A stretch of DNA of 8,699 nt from Planctomycetaceae bacterium (GTDB taxonomy: Bacteria; Planctomycetota; Planctomycetia; Planctomycetales; Planctomycetaceae). The notes under the pieces are model-generated. The model was not told the DNA's origin, did no database searches, and saw only the letters and a program-made list of their open reading frames with translations. The stretch lies in the NCBI GenBank assembly GCA_947479075.1, contig CANJZR010000131.1, positions 1 through 8,699 on the forward strand, given 5' to 3'. The position numbers were made by a program, and so were the translations under genes. The stretch's first letter is position 1; every line of letters begins with the position of its first letter. Of this stretch, positions 1 to 7,800 are shown one piece after another.

Positions 1-1
1 C

Positions 2-799
2 CTCAAGACCTACCTGAAACGCATCGACAAGGAGCAGCTCACTCACCTCGATATGGTCGTCGTGGGGGCCGAGAAGATGCCGCTCGACCTGGCAGAAGAG
101 TTCTATCAGAAGTTCGGCGTGCGTCCCTCGGAGGGATATGGAACGACCGAGCTTTCCCCGGTGGCAGCTGTCAACATCCCGGATCACCGAACAGCTGACA
201 CTCATCAGATCGGTACCAAGCTGGGAACTGTGGGACGTCCGATTCCGGGCGTGGCCGCCAAGGTCGTAAACCCCGATACGTGGGAAGACCTGGGGATCGG
301 CAAGGAAGGCCTGCTGCTGATCAAGGGGCCCAACGTCATGCAGGGCTACCTGAATCATCCAGAGAAAACCGCTCAGGTGATTCGCGACGGGTGGTACAAC
401 ACCGGGGACTATGGCATCGTCGATGATGAGGGGTTCGTCTCGATCACTGGACGACAGAGTCGTTTCTCCAAGATCGCTGGTGAAATGGTTCCGCATATTC
501 TGATTGAGGACCATCTGACACGCATCGTCGAAAAGCCGGAGTCAGAAGAGACCGAGATCAAGCTGGCTGTCACTTCGGTTCCCGATGTTGCCCGCGGCGA
601 GCGATTGATTGTGCTGCACACGACAATCGACAAGACCCCCGTCGAGATCCTGAATGAACTCAAGGAGAAGGGGCTCCCGAACCTGTGGCTTCCTTCTGCC
701 GACAGTTTCTTTCAGGTGGAACAGATCCCGATTCTCGGAACGGGAAAGCTCGACCTGAAGGGGATCAAAGAGACCGCGTTGAAGCAGTTTGCACCGTAG
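2..799 (+). CDS. aas: Aas-like acyl-ACP synthetase / 2-acyl-glycerophosphoethanolamine acyltransferase, C-terminal part (5' truncated)
   Basis: This is the C-terminal ~265 residues of an ANL-superfamily adenylating enzyme; the reading frame is open back to the window edge, so the start is missing. Visible motifs in order are the segment VVVGAEKM (56-79), the adenylate-binding EGYGTTE (131-151), YNTGD with the ribose-binding Asp (395-409), the hinge/core motif GRQSRFSKIAGE (449-484), and GTGKLD (737-754), whose Lys is the usual adenylation lysine. The wording EGYGTTELSP...GTVGRPIPG...KIAGEMVPH matches the acyl-ACP synthetase half of Aas. Such enzymes activate free fatty acids for reacylation of lysophospholipid, and in many bacteria the half is fused to transporter (MFS) and PlsC acyltransferase domains. 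Whether those fusions exist here lies outside the window. By family the role is membrane lipid turnover at the inner membrane. A stand-alone long-chain acyl-CoA or acyl-ACP ligase is the main alternative. Confidence 0.9.
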   Translation, partial: LKTYLKRIDKEQLTHLDMVVVGAEKMPLDLAEEFYQKFGVRPSEGYGTTELSPVAAVNIPDHRTADTHQIGTKLGTVGRPIPGVAAKVVNPDTWEDLGIGKEGLLLIKGPNVMQGYLNHPEKTAQVIRDGWYNTGDYGIVDDEGFVSITGRQSRFSKIAGEMVPHILIEDHLTRIVEKPESEETEIKLAVTSVPDVARGERLIVLHTTIDKTPVEILNELKEKGLPNLWLPSADSFFQVEQIPILGTGKLDLKGIKETALKQFAP

Positions 800-902
800 A
801 ACCGCGGTGTTGACGATCTCGCTGCCACACATTCATCGAACCAACCACCTCACTCGCGTCAGGCTGGTTATCTTCCTTGTCGTGAACATCCCGGGGACAC
901 TC

Positions 903-2258
903 ATGAATCGTCACGTGATACACACTCCGCGATCGTTGCTGCGGTCCTGGGGCTTCTGGTTGGTCTGTGGCTGTCTGGTCGGTGGGAGTGCCTCCGGGCT
1001 TCCAGCTGCGGATAAGGTCCCCGCGGCCAAGGTTGCCACCGTCGCCGACGCGATGAAGGAACTCAACCTGCTGACGCTTCCTGTGGTCAAAGGGGCCGAG
1101 GAGCCCGTCAACCGCACTGTGGGCAGTATTTCCTACAACGCCAAGGCCGACTTGAAGACGGCCTTTGAATTTCACCAGCAGCAACTTCTCAAGGCGAAGT
1201 GGTCGGAGCTTCCCGGCAGTGCTGTGACTGACCAGTATGCCAGCGGGACGTTTTCGCACAACGGCTTCTTGGCTTCGCTGGCTGCATCTCCGGCGGGTGA
1301 ACCGGGGCAAGTCAACGTCTCGCTCCGACTGCACGGAAACGTGGACCTGCAGAAGCTCCCCCTCCCCGGCAATCTGAAGGCCGTTTACGTCGGCCCTCAA
1401 GTCGCGATGTACTCGTCTGAAGAGTCGGTCGAAAAGACGGTTGCGGCCAGCCATAAACTCCTGCAGGAGAAGGGTTGGATTCCTTATGGCAAGGCGGGCG
1501 ATGTGCAGTTCTTCCGCCAGAACGCCGTGATTCTGACGGCCAACATCTCTGCAGCCCCGGCTCAAATGGGCAAGACGATGTTGAGCTTCAGCGCCGAACA
1601 GATCTCGGCTGAGATTCCCGCACCGACAGAGAACGTCCAGCTGCAGTACTCGGACTCGACCAAAGAAGTCCTGTTTGACACCAAGCAGAGTGAGGACGAC
1701 ATCGAGAAGTTCTACCGCGACACTCTCGCCAAGCAGGGATGGAAGGCCACCACGGAGAAGCCCTTCTCCATCGATTGGAAACACGGGCTTATCTTCCTGA
1801 ATGAGGCCAAGGACATGCTGGAACTGGAGATGTACGAGGTCAAGGACGAGGGCGTACTGCGCGTCACTGTCCGCCACTACACGAAGGCCGAGCGTGACTT
1901 GATTGAGGCCGAATTGAAGAAGGCTCTCGAAGCCAAAAAGAACAAGCCCATGCCGAAGCTGGGGACTGTCAAGATTCCGTTCCCCGCCGGAGCTCAAAGC
2001 ACCGAGACGACGGAGAAGAACCTCGAGTTCACCGTCCCGACCGGGAAAGGGAAGGCTGCCGCAGCCGCGATTCGTAAGGCGTTGACGGATGCTGGCTGGG
2101 AGGAATCCGTTCTATCCGCTGACGACAACCTTGGCGTGATCGAGTTCAAAAAGGACGAGCTGGAGATTTCCTTGAACTACGTCGACCCCGGATTCATCCC
2201 TGCTGAGATTACGGTTAAGGGAACCGGAGTGAAGCTTGAGAAGGCCAAGAACAAGTAA
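903..2258 (+). CDS. Exported protein of unknown function built from four degenerate ~90-residue repeats
   Basis: I do not recognise a named family. I chose the ATG at 903 because it begins a Sec-type signal peptide (basic residues at 3-14, hydrophobic core ~16-31, likely cleavage around residues 32-37) and has a GGGGA stretch 5 nt upstream. The longer in-frame start at 789 would overlap the previous gene and hide the signal. The mature part looks like four copies of one module: a Pro-containing start (P60, P153, P239, P359), a beta-rich stretch, a helix, then a Trp (W100, W192, W280, W399, the last three preceded by Gly), followed by beta-like strands. Pro-to-Trp distances are 40, 39, 41 and 40 residues. 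A charged helical linker (about 328-350) separates copies 3 and 4. No enzyme motif or CxxCH is visible. A periplasmic binding or scaffold role is possible but only inferred. The gene starts 103 bp after the aas-like gene. Confidence 0.85.
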   Translation: MNRHVIHTPRSLLRSWGFWLVCGCLVGGSASGLPAADKVPAAKVATVADAMKELNLLTLPVVKGAEEPVNRTVGSISYNAKADLKTAFEFHQQQLLKAKWSELPGSAVTDQYASGTFSHNGFLASLAASPAGEPGQVNVSLRLHGNVDLQKLPLPGNLKAVYVGPQVAMYSSEESVEKTVAASHKLLQEKGWIPYGKAGDVQFFRQNAVILTANISAAPAQMGKTMLSFSAEQISAEIPAPTENVQLQYSDSTKEVLFDTKQSEDDIEKFYRDTLAKQGWKATTEKPFSIDWKHGLIFLNEAKDMLELEMYEVKDEGVLRVTVRHYTKAERDLIEAELKKALEAKKNKPMPKLGTVKIPFPAGAQSTETTEKNLEFTVPTGKGKAAAAAIRKALTDAGWEESVLSADDNLGVIEFKKDELEISLNYVDPGFIPAEITVKGTGVKLEKAKNK

Positions 2259-2260
2259 CT

Positions 2261-2363
2261 GGTCGGCAGAGCAGTCCATCCAAAGGTTTGTCCTGAGTTG
2301 ACTCCGGCCCGGTGATCCAGCCAGAGTAGGGAGACTGAACCCCTACTCTTTGGATGACCGACC
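2261..2363. repeat. Nested inverted repeats filling the gap before the ceramidase-like gene
   Basis: The inner perfect stem pairs AGAGTAGGG (2323-2331) with CCCTACTCT (2341-2349) around a 9-nt loop. An outer perfect stem pairs CATCCAAAG (2277-2285) with CTTTGGATG (2348-2356). A further 6-bp pair is GGTCGG (2261-2266) with CCGACC (2358-2363), which ends directly at the ATG at 2364. The inner and outer right arms share two bases (2348-2349), so both cannot be complete at once. The structure begins 3 nt after the stop of the repeat-protein gene. It could be a terminator, an RNA-stability element or a leader hairpin masking the start region. There is no long T-run, so a simple intrinsic terminator is not well supported. 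Confidence 0.6.
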
Positions 2364-3800
2364 ATGATGAGACTGCTGATTGCGTTGATGGGAATTCTGA
2401 CCCCGGCGATGTTGCTCGCTGCGGATGCAGCACAACCGGGTCTCAAGGCCGGAGCCGCCACCAGTAACATCACTCCGGACATCGGTCTAGACATCATCGG
2501 TGGGTTCGCTCCGATCCCTTCGACGAACATTCACGACGAATTGCACGCTCGCTGTCTAGTTCTCGATGATGGGCATACGAAGATTGCCCTGGTGGTTTGC
2601 GATCTGCTGGGCATCAGCCGCAGCCTCTCCGTCTCCGCTCGCCAGCAGATTGAGAAGGCCACTGGCATCCCCCCCGAGAACGTCATGATCTCGGGAACGC
2701 ATACCCACTCCGCCATCAGCGCTCTGGGCGAACGCTGGTACAACTCGGATCAGGAACTGGATGATTACCAGAAGTTCGTCGCTCGCCGGATCTCCGACGG
2801 CGTTCGCCGGGCAGTCAGTAATTTGAGACCAGCTCAGGTCGGGTTTGGCTCCGTCGACGTTCCTGAGCACGTGTTCAACCGGCGCTGGTTCATGAAAGAG
2901 GGATCGTCCGCCCTGCTCTCTCCTTTTGGCAAGGTCGACAAGGTGCGGATGAACCCACCGGGTGGAGTGCCCGAACTGATCGAACCAGCAGGTCCGATCG
3001 ACCCGACGGTGTCGTATCTTGCCGTGCGAGATATGAGCGGACGAATGATCTCGATCTTCTCGGCCTATTCGCTGCATTATGTCGGCGGTGTCGCGGGAGC
3101 GGACATCTCCGCGGACTACTTTGCAATCTTCTGCGAGTCGTTGAAGAAGCTTCTTCCAGGCTCTGGGGAGGATCCGCCGTTTGTGGCCCTCCTGGCAAAC
3201 GGAACCAGCGGTGACATCAACAACATCAACTTCCGGACTCCGCGCCCCGGTAAGGCTGCTTACGAGCAGATGCGGTATGTGGCAGAAGATGTGGCCGAAA
3301 AGGTCCGCACTTCTCTCGCGAACGTCGACTGGCAGGAGTCAACGACACTGGCCACCCGGTACCGCGAACTCGACGTGAAGTGGCGAACGATCGAACCAGC
3401 GCTGCTCGATTGGGCTCTGCAAACACAGACCAAACCCGAGAACATTGGCAAGACCAACGACATCGCCGTCATCTATGCGGGGCGGGTGCAGCGTCTGGCG
3501 AAAGCCAGCCCGGAAACCAAGCTGCCGGTGCAGGTGCTGCGAATTGGAAATATCTGTATCGGAACGTCGCCGTGCGAGACGTTCGCCGAGATCGGGATCG
3601 ACTACCGGAAACGCAGCCCGGTCAAGCATTCGTTCATGGTCGAACTGGCTCACGGCTACTACGGATACCTGCCGACGCCCCGGCACTTTGAACTGGGTGG
3701 GTACGAGACGTGGCCGGGTACAAACTATCTGGAACCGACGGCATCCGACAAGATCATGGATGCCCTGCTCGAAATGACCAGCGAAGTCGCCCCGAAGTAG
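2364..3800 (+). CDS. Exported neutral/alkaline non-lysosomal ceramidase-like protein (variant active site)
   Basis: This is a 478-residue member of the neutral ceramidase superfamily (PF04734 type). Residues 1-20 form a Sec signal peptide with likely cleavage near LLA-ADA or ADA-AQ. Family landmarks in order are GAATSNITP (30-38), the zinc-site GTHTHS (111-116; H113 and H115), a second likely zinc His in SLHYVGG (H238), NGTSGDINN (279-287), CETF with E405, and a Tyr-rich HGYYGYLPT (430-438) that would supply the zinc-site Tyr. Classical ceramidases carry GDVSPN with a catalytic Ser; here the aligned residue is Asn286, while Asp284 is kept. The protein is also shorter than the ~650-700 residues of Pseudomonas or animal neutral ceramidase and appears to lack their C-terminal Ig-like domain. 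It is probably a periplasmic or secreted zinc amidase-like hydrolase; the substrate is unknown and ceramide is not assured. No strong Shine-Dalgarno is seen: only GGAT at 2352-2355, inside an inverted repeat. ATG codons at 2364 and 2367 are both usable. Confidence 0.92.
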   Translation: MMRLLIALMGILTPAMLLAADAAQPGLKAGAATSNITPDIGLDIIGGFAPIPSTNIHDELHARCLVLDDGHTKIALVVCDLLGISRSLSVSARQQIEKATGIPPENVMISGTHTHSAISALGERWYNSDQELDDYQKFVARRISDGVRRAVSNLRPAQVGFGSVDVPEHVFNRRWFMKEGSSALLSPFGKVDKVRMNPPGGVPELIEPAGPIDPTVSYLAVRDMSGRMISIFSAYSLHYVGGVAGADISADYFAIFCESLKKLLPGSGEDPPFVALLANGTSGDINNINFRTPRPGKAAYEQMRYVAEDVAEKVRTSLANVDWQESTTLATRYRELDVKWRTIEPALLDWALQTQTKPENIGKTNDIAVIYAGRVQRLAKASPETKLPVQVLRIGNICIGTSPCETFAEIGIDYRKRSPVKHSFMVELAHGYYGYLPTPRHFELGGYETWPGTNYLEPTASDKIMDALLEMTSEVAPK

Positions 3801-3835
3801 GTTCGGTTACGGTGTCGCAGGTGGCATTCGAGAGG

Positions 3836-3879
3836 CGGACTTGTCGTGGGCCCGTTGCGGCCAGCAACTGTCATGTCCG
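3836..3879. terminator. Possible bidirectional hairpin between convergent genes
   Basis: The 80-bp gap between the ceramidase-like stop and the rhomboid stop holds imperfect arms CGGACTTG (3836-3843) and CATGTCCG (3872-3879), with one mismatch. They enclose an inner 5-bp stem GTTGC (3854-3858) / GCAAC (3864-3868). There is no T-run on either side, so the evidence is only dyad symmetry plus a position where a shared terminator would be expected. Confidence 0.3.
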
Positions 3880-3880
3880 A

Positions 3881-4786
3881 CTAGCGGCGATTGCGGAAGT
3901 ACCGGCTCGCTTCGTAGAGTTCTTCCCGTTCGGATGCGGTCAAACTCGCCTGGCCATGCTGGCTGATCTTGGCCAGCAGTGCGTCCAGCCGTTCCTGCAG
4001 ATGGGCTTCATCCTGGGAGGAACGTCGATCTTCTTCCCAGTCGTTCACGACGCGCAGCTTGGGACGACGCTTCAGCGGGTTCGAGAACTGGAATCGATCG
4101 AAAAGTTGCTCCAGATTCCAGCGCCGCTTCACGTACAGAAAGCCAAACAGCATCCCCCCAAAGTGAGCGGCGTGTGCGACTCCGCCTCCTTGGTTGCCTC
4201 CCAGCTGGAGTAGCATCGGATAGATGTCCATGATCGCCGAGACCACAGCCAGCTGCATGGCCGTTACGGGGATGATGTAGAACACGGTCCAGCGATCATT
4301 CGGCCAGAGCATTGCGTACCAGACCATGACGGCACAAACGGCTCCCGATGCTCCAATCGCCGGACGCACGTCTCCCATCAGGAAGCCCCAGCCGAGATAA
4401 ACCAGCCCCGAAGCGACACCAGACAGAAGATAGAAGAGCAAAAACTCTTTTTCGGTATACACGTCCAGCAGTCGCCGTCCCGTCAGGTACAGCAAATACA
4501 TGTTGAAGACGAGATGCCAGATCGAGGTCCGGTCATGGAGGAAATCGTACGTCGTCAGACGCCAGATCTGTCCCTGCACCACTTTCCACGGGTCCAGGGA
4601 GAACCAGTCATCCAGCAGTGATACCCGGCCTGGTTCAAATTCGCCTCCCGGTCGGGTCCACACGCATTGCAATACGAAGACAGCTGCGCTGAATGCGATG
4701 ATCCATCCAACCACCGTCAGTCCACGGAATGGAGATGACGAGTAATGGTCCTGGCGTCGAGCGTAGTCGCGGTTTTCAAGACCCAT
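3881..4786 (-). CDS. Rhomboid-family intramembrane serine protease with C-terminal DUF6576-like domain
   Basis: This 301-residue membrane protein would cleave transmembrane substrates within or near the lipid bilayer. The rhomboid hallmarks are all present: a WR motif in the L1 region (W75-R76), the oxyanion-site HxxxN (H91, N95), the nucleophile motif GASG (145-148, Ser147), and the catalytic His in HAAHFGG (H208 by alignment with GlpG). About six hydrophobic segments are visible, near 24-44, 88-103, 115-136, 142-160, 165-186 and 204-220, so it is a basic six-helix rhomboid without an extra seventh helix. After a basic, charged linker, residues ~262-297 (RLDALLAKISQHG...SLTASEREEL) resemble the small DUF6576 domain found at the end of many bacterial rhomboids. 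The catalytic set looks intact, so it is probably active; its substrate cannot be told. It lies 65 bp downstream of the PVC dehydrogenase gene on the same strand. No clear Shine-Dalgarno is visible before the ATG at 4786. Confidence 0.96.
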   Translation of the reverse strand: MGLENRDYARRQDHYSSSPFRGLTVVGWIIAFSAAVFVLQCVWTRPGGEFEPGRVSLLDDWFSLDPWKVVQGQIWRLTTYDFLHDRTSIWHLVFNMYLLYLTGRRLLDVYTEKEFLLFYLLSGVASGLVYLGWGFLMGDVRPAIGASGAVCAVMVWYAMLWPNDRWTVFYIIPVTAMQLAVVSAIMDIYPMLLQLGGNQGGGVAHAAHFGGMLFGFLYVKRRWNLEQLFDRFQFSNPLKRRPKLRVVNDWEEDRRSSQDEAHLQERLDALLAKISQHGQASLTASEREELYEASRYFRNRR

Positions 4787-4826
4787 GAGTGATCAGTGGT
4801 TGTAAGGGAGGGGATCAGAACAAACG

Positions 4827-4850
4827 CCGTCAGTGTCACACCATTGACGG
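4827..4850 (-). terminator. Terminator-like hairpin after the PVC dehydrogenase gene
   Basis: Read on the - strand, CCGTCAATG pairs with CACTGACGG around a 6-nt loop (8 of 9 pairs, one A-C mismatch). It begins one base after the TAA stop of the 4852-7890 gene and is followed by the T-rich CGTTTGTTCT. The position and T-rich tail suit a rho-independent terminator that would separate the rhomboid gene from its upstream neighbour, although partial read-through is possible. Confidence 0.5.
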
Positions 4851-4851
4851 A

Positions 4852-7800
4852 TTACGGCAATGGGACCTGTTCAGGGGATTGCAGGTACTTGACCAGATCG
4901 GCCACCTGGTCCTCTTTGAGCAGGTCCAGCTGGCCTTCCGGCATGATCGAGAGGTTCGAGATTCGAGTCTCCTCGATCTGGTCATTCTCGATGACCACGG
5001 GACCGGTCGGCGTGTTGAATGTGGTGGTCGAGTCGTTCTTCGCTCCGACGATTCCATTGATGACACGACCATCGTCCAGGACGGCAATTGTCATCTTGAA
5101 GGCCTCCCCGAGTGTGGCGCTCGGATCGATGGTGTTCTCCAGCACATAGTGCAAATTCGAACGCTGGGCCCCTGTCAGGTCGGGGCCGATTCCCATCGGG
5201 CTCCCGAACAGCCGGTGGCATTTGGCACATGACGCTTCGAACAGCACTCGCCCGCGGCTCGCGTTGGCAGCGGCCAGACGTTCTGGAGTGAGCTTGGTTT
5301 TCCAGGCTTCGATTTTTTTTGTCTTGTCGGCGGAGAGCTGTTTCAACTCCGGCCAGAGCTCGTTGACCTGCTTTGACAACGTTTCGTTTCCAAGAGTCTG
5401 CATCTGTCTCAGCAGGAACGGGGAGATGTATTGCCGGTCGACCTTCTTGTCAGCGACTCCCTGCACCATGAGCAGAGCAAACTCCGCTCGGGATGCCAGT
5501 GTGTTTGCCGCCTCGAACTTGGTCGGTGGGTACAGGGCGCTAAATCGCTCGACCAGGATCTTGCCTGTGTCGGGGTGATGCACAGCAGCCAGACCACGCA
5601 CAGCTGCGACGCCGAGCTCACGATGATTCAGCAGGTTCAGGAGCAGCGGGGCCACCGACTCTTCGCGAGCCTCGACCAGGGTGTGAATCGCCTGTTGCCG
5701 GGCTTCGATCGATGCCTTGTCGTCCGCAGCGAGGGCCTTGATCTGATCGATCGCGTGGCCGTCACCGAAAATGACCGACAGTTCCTTGGCGATCCGCTGA
5801 ACATCCTCAGACGGGTCGTTGGCCAGAGCTTTGGCTGTGACGTCCCAGCCGTGAGGAGCGGCGACTTTGCGGACGCCCTCGAAGCCACGCGAGATTCCTG
5901 TGAGGATATCTTTGCGGGCCTGCGAATCGGCTTTCAGCAGCATGGATGACAGCTCATCCAGCGAGCGTGACCGGACCGATTGAGCACTCGATAACCGCCG
6001 CGCCACAAACTGTCGCAACTTGGGGAAGCTGGTTTCCGACGCAAGCTTGAGGGCGGCTGCGGGATCGCTCACGACAACGGGCTCAAGCCCATACCAGACC
6101 ATCAGCGGGAGAACTCGGTCGTTCGCAAACTCGCGGTGCTGGCTGATCGCTGCGGCCAGGTCCAGACAGTCACCTGCATTGCTGATTTTCTGAAGTGCAG
6201 AGGCCAGATAGGTGAGAACCAGTCCGCTCGTCTCCTTCGTCGCGTGTTGCTTGAACGCCGCGGTCGCCGCTGGACTGACCTGCTGATGATCGCTCAGCAA
6301 TCTGACGGCCCAGGCCCGGACGTTTTCGCTCTGATCTCCCAGTCGGGCAATCAGCCAGCTTTCATCAATCACACCCAGGGAGTTGAGTCCCCAGAGGGCT
6401 CGCAGGCGAATACGAGGGCTGTCACTGGCTTCTGCCAGATCTCTCAGCTTCGATTGTACGGTTGCCAGTTCCGCAGCATCGGGATTCGCGGTCTGCTGCA
6501 GCTGTCTGCGGGCCATCCGCGATTCCGGCTCATTGGAGCCAACCAGAATGGAAATCAGCTCGGTCAGCGAGGCTTTATCGAGAGGCTGTGTTTCATTCGG
6601 GGTTGACGAGGAAATTCGATAGATGCGTCCCGAAGTTCGGTGTACGCCATCGTTCTCGTGGCATTCGCCCACGTCAGTCCAGTCGGCGATGTAGACGCTG
6701 CCATCCGGGTGCTGGAGCAAGTCCAACCCGCGGAACCAGGGATCGGCGATCTTGATGAAGTCAGGAGCATGATGCGCGACAAATGTCGCCCCTTGTCGTT
6801 CGATCGTATCACGGTTGATGCGGTGCCCGTGCAGGTTGACCGTGAAGGCGCTGTTCCTGTACTCCTCGGGCCAGCTGTGGCCCTGGTAGATCATGAACCC
6901 GCTGTGGGCATGGCCACCTCCCGCGGCATCAGTCGTGGGTGACACTCCAATCTTGCGAATATCGCTCCACACCTCCCGTGTGTCCCAGTGGAAGTGGTCA
7001 GCTGTTTGAGGCACGAGTTCGTACAGATTCTGTCGCAGATCCTCGCCGAACATCCGCTGCCAGTGAATTCCCGGCACGGCATGCCACAGGTGACCGATCA
7101 CCGTATTGATGACAAAGAGTTCCCCATTCTCATCCCAGTCCATACCCCACTGGTTGGTCGTTCCGTGGCCGACTGCTTCTACCGTCTTGCGAGTCGGATG
7201 AAATCGCCACACGCCGCAGTTGATGGCGACGCGTTCCTGTGGGGTGGCTGTCGGTATGCCGATACGAGAAGTGGCCAGAATTCCATGCCGTCCATAGAGC
7301 CAACCGTCCGGCCCCCACCGCAGCCCATTGGCAAAGTTGTGTCGGAGCGATCCGGTCTCGAATCCGTCGAGGATCACCTCGGGAGGACCATCTGGCACAT
7401 CGTCATGGTTGCGGTCTGGGATAAAGAGCAGTCGCGGCAGGTCCAGCACCCAGACCCCATCAAAGCCCACTTCGACGCTGGTGATACACTTTCCCTGGTC
7501 CCAGAAAACGGTGCGTTTGTCGCTCTTGCCGTCGTGGTCCTGATCCTCCAGCACAATGATGCGATCGTTCAGTGCCAGATCGACATTGATCGCTGCCTCG
7601 GCATAGGTGTAGTTCTCAGCCACCCACAAACGACCACGGGAATCAAACGCGATCCCGATGGGCTGCTGCACTTCGGGTTCAGCTGCGAACACCTGAGCCC
7701 GAAATCCGGGCGGCAACGTCATGCCCTTTACAGCGTCCTCTGGAAGCGTAAACGGGAGCGTCGAACCTTCTGTGTTGTAGGGCGTTTTGGTGGACGCCGG

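Noticed and set aside
789..902. N-terminal extension of the four-repeat protein from an upstream in-frame ATG
   Set aside because: It overlaps the aas-like stop region and would place 38 extra residues before a good signal peptide.
960..974. Possible lipoprotein signal (LVCGC, residues 20-24) in the four-repeat protein
   Set aside because: Cys at -2 is not typical of a lipobox, and a normal type I cleavage region follows (SASG, PAA), so I did not call it a lipoprotein, though it is not excluded.
765..1997. A 410-codon open frame on the - strand, antisense to the four-repeat protein gene
   Set aside because: It is an antisense shadow in GC-rich DNA. The + strand frame has a signal peptide and regular repeats; the antisense translation is rich in Arg, Gly, Leu and Val with no recognisable domain and overlaps the end of the aas-like gene.
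2354..2363. ATG at 2354 as an alternative start before the ceramidase-like gene
   Set aside because: It is out of frame with the ceramidase-like coding sequence and gives no signal peptide; the in-frame ATG at 2364 does.
3710..4213. A 167-codon + strand open frame spanning the end of the ceramidase-like gene and the rhomboid C-terminus
   Set aside because: It overlaps one real gene in another frame and is antisense to another, with no motif or ribosome binding site.
4982..5230. An 82-codon open frame on the - strand in the -1 frame over the heme domain
   Set aside because: It is a shadow of the heme domain coding region; it would be translated only by frameshifting at the A8 run, for which there is no direct evidence.
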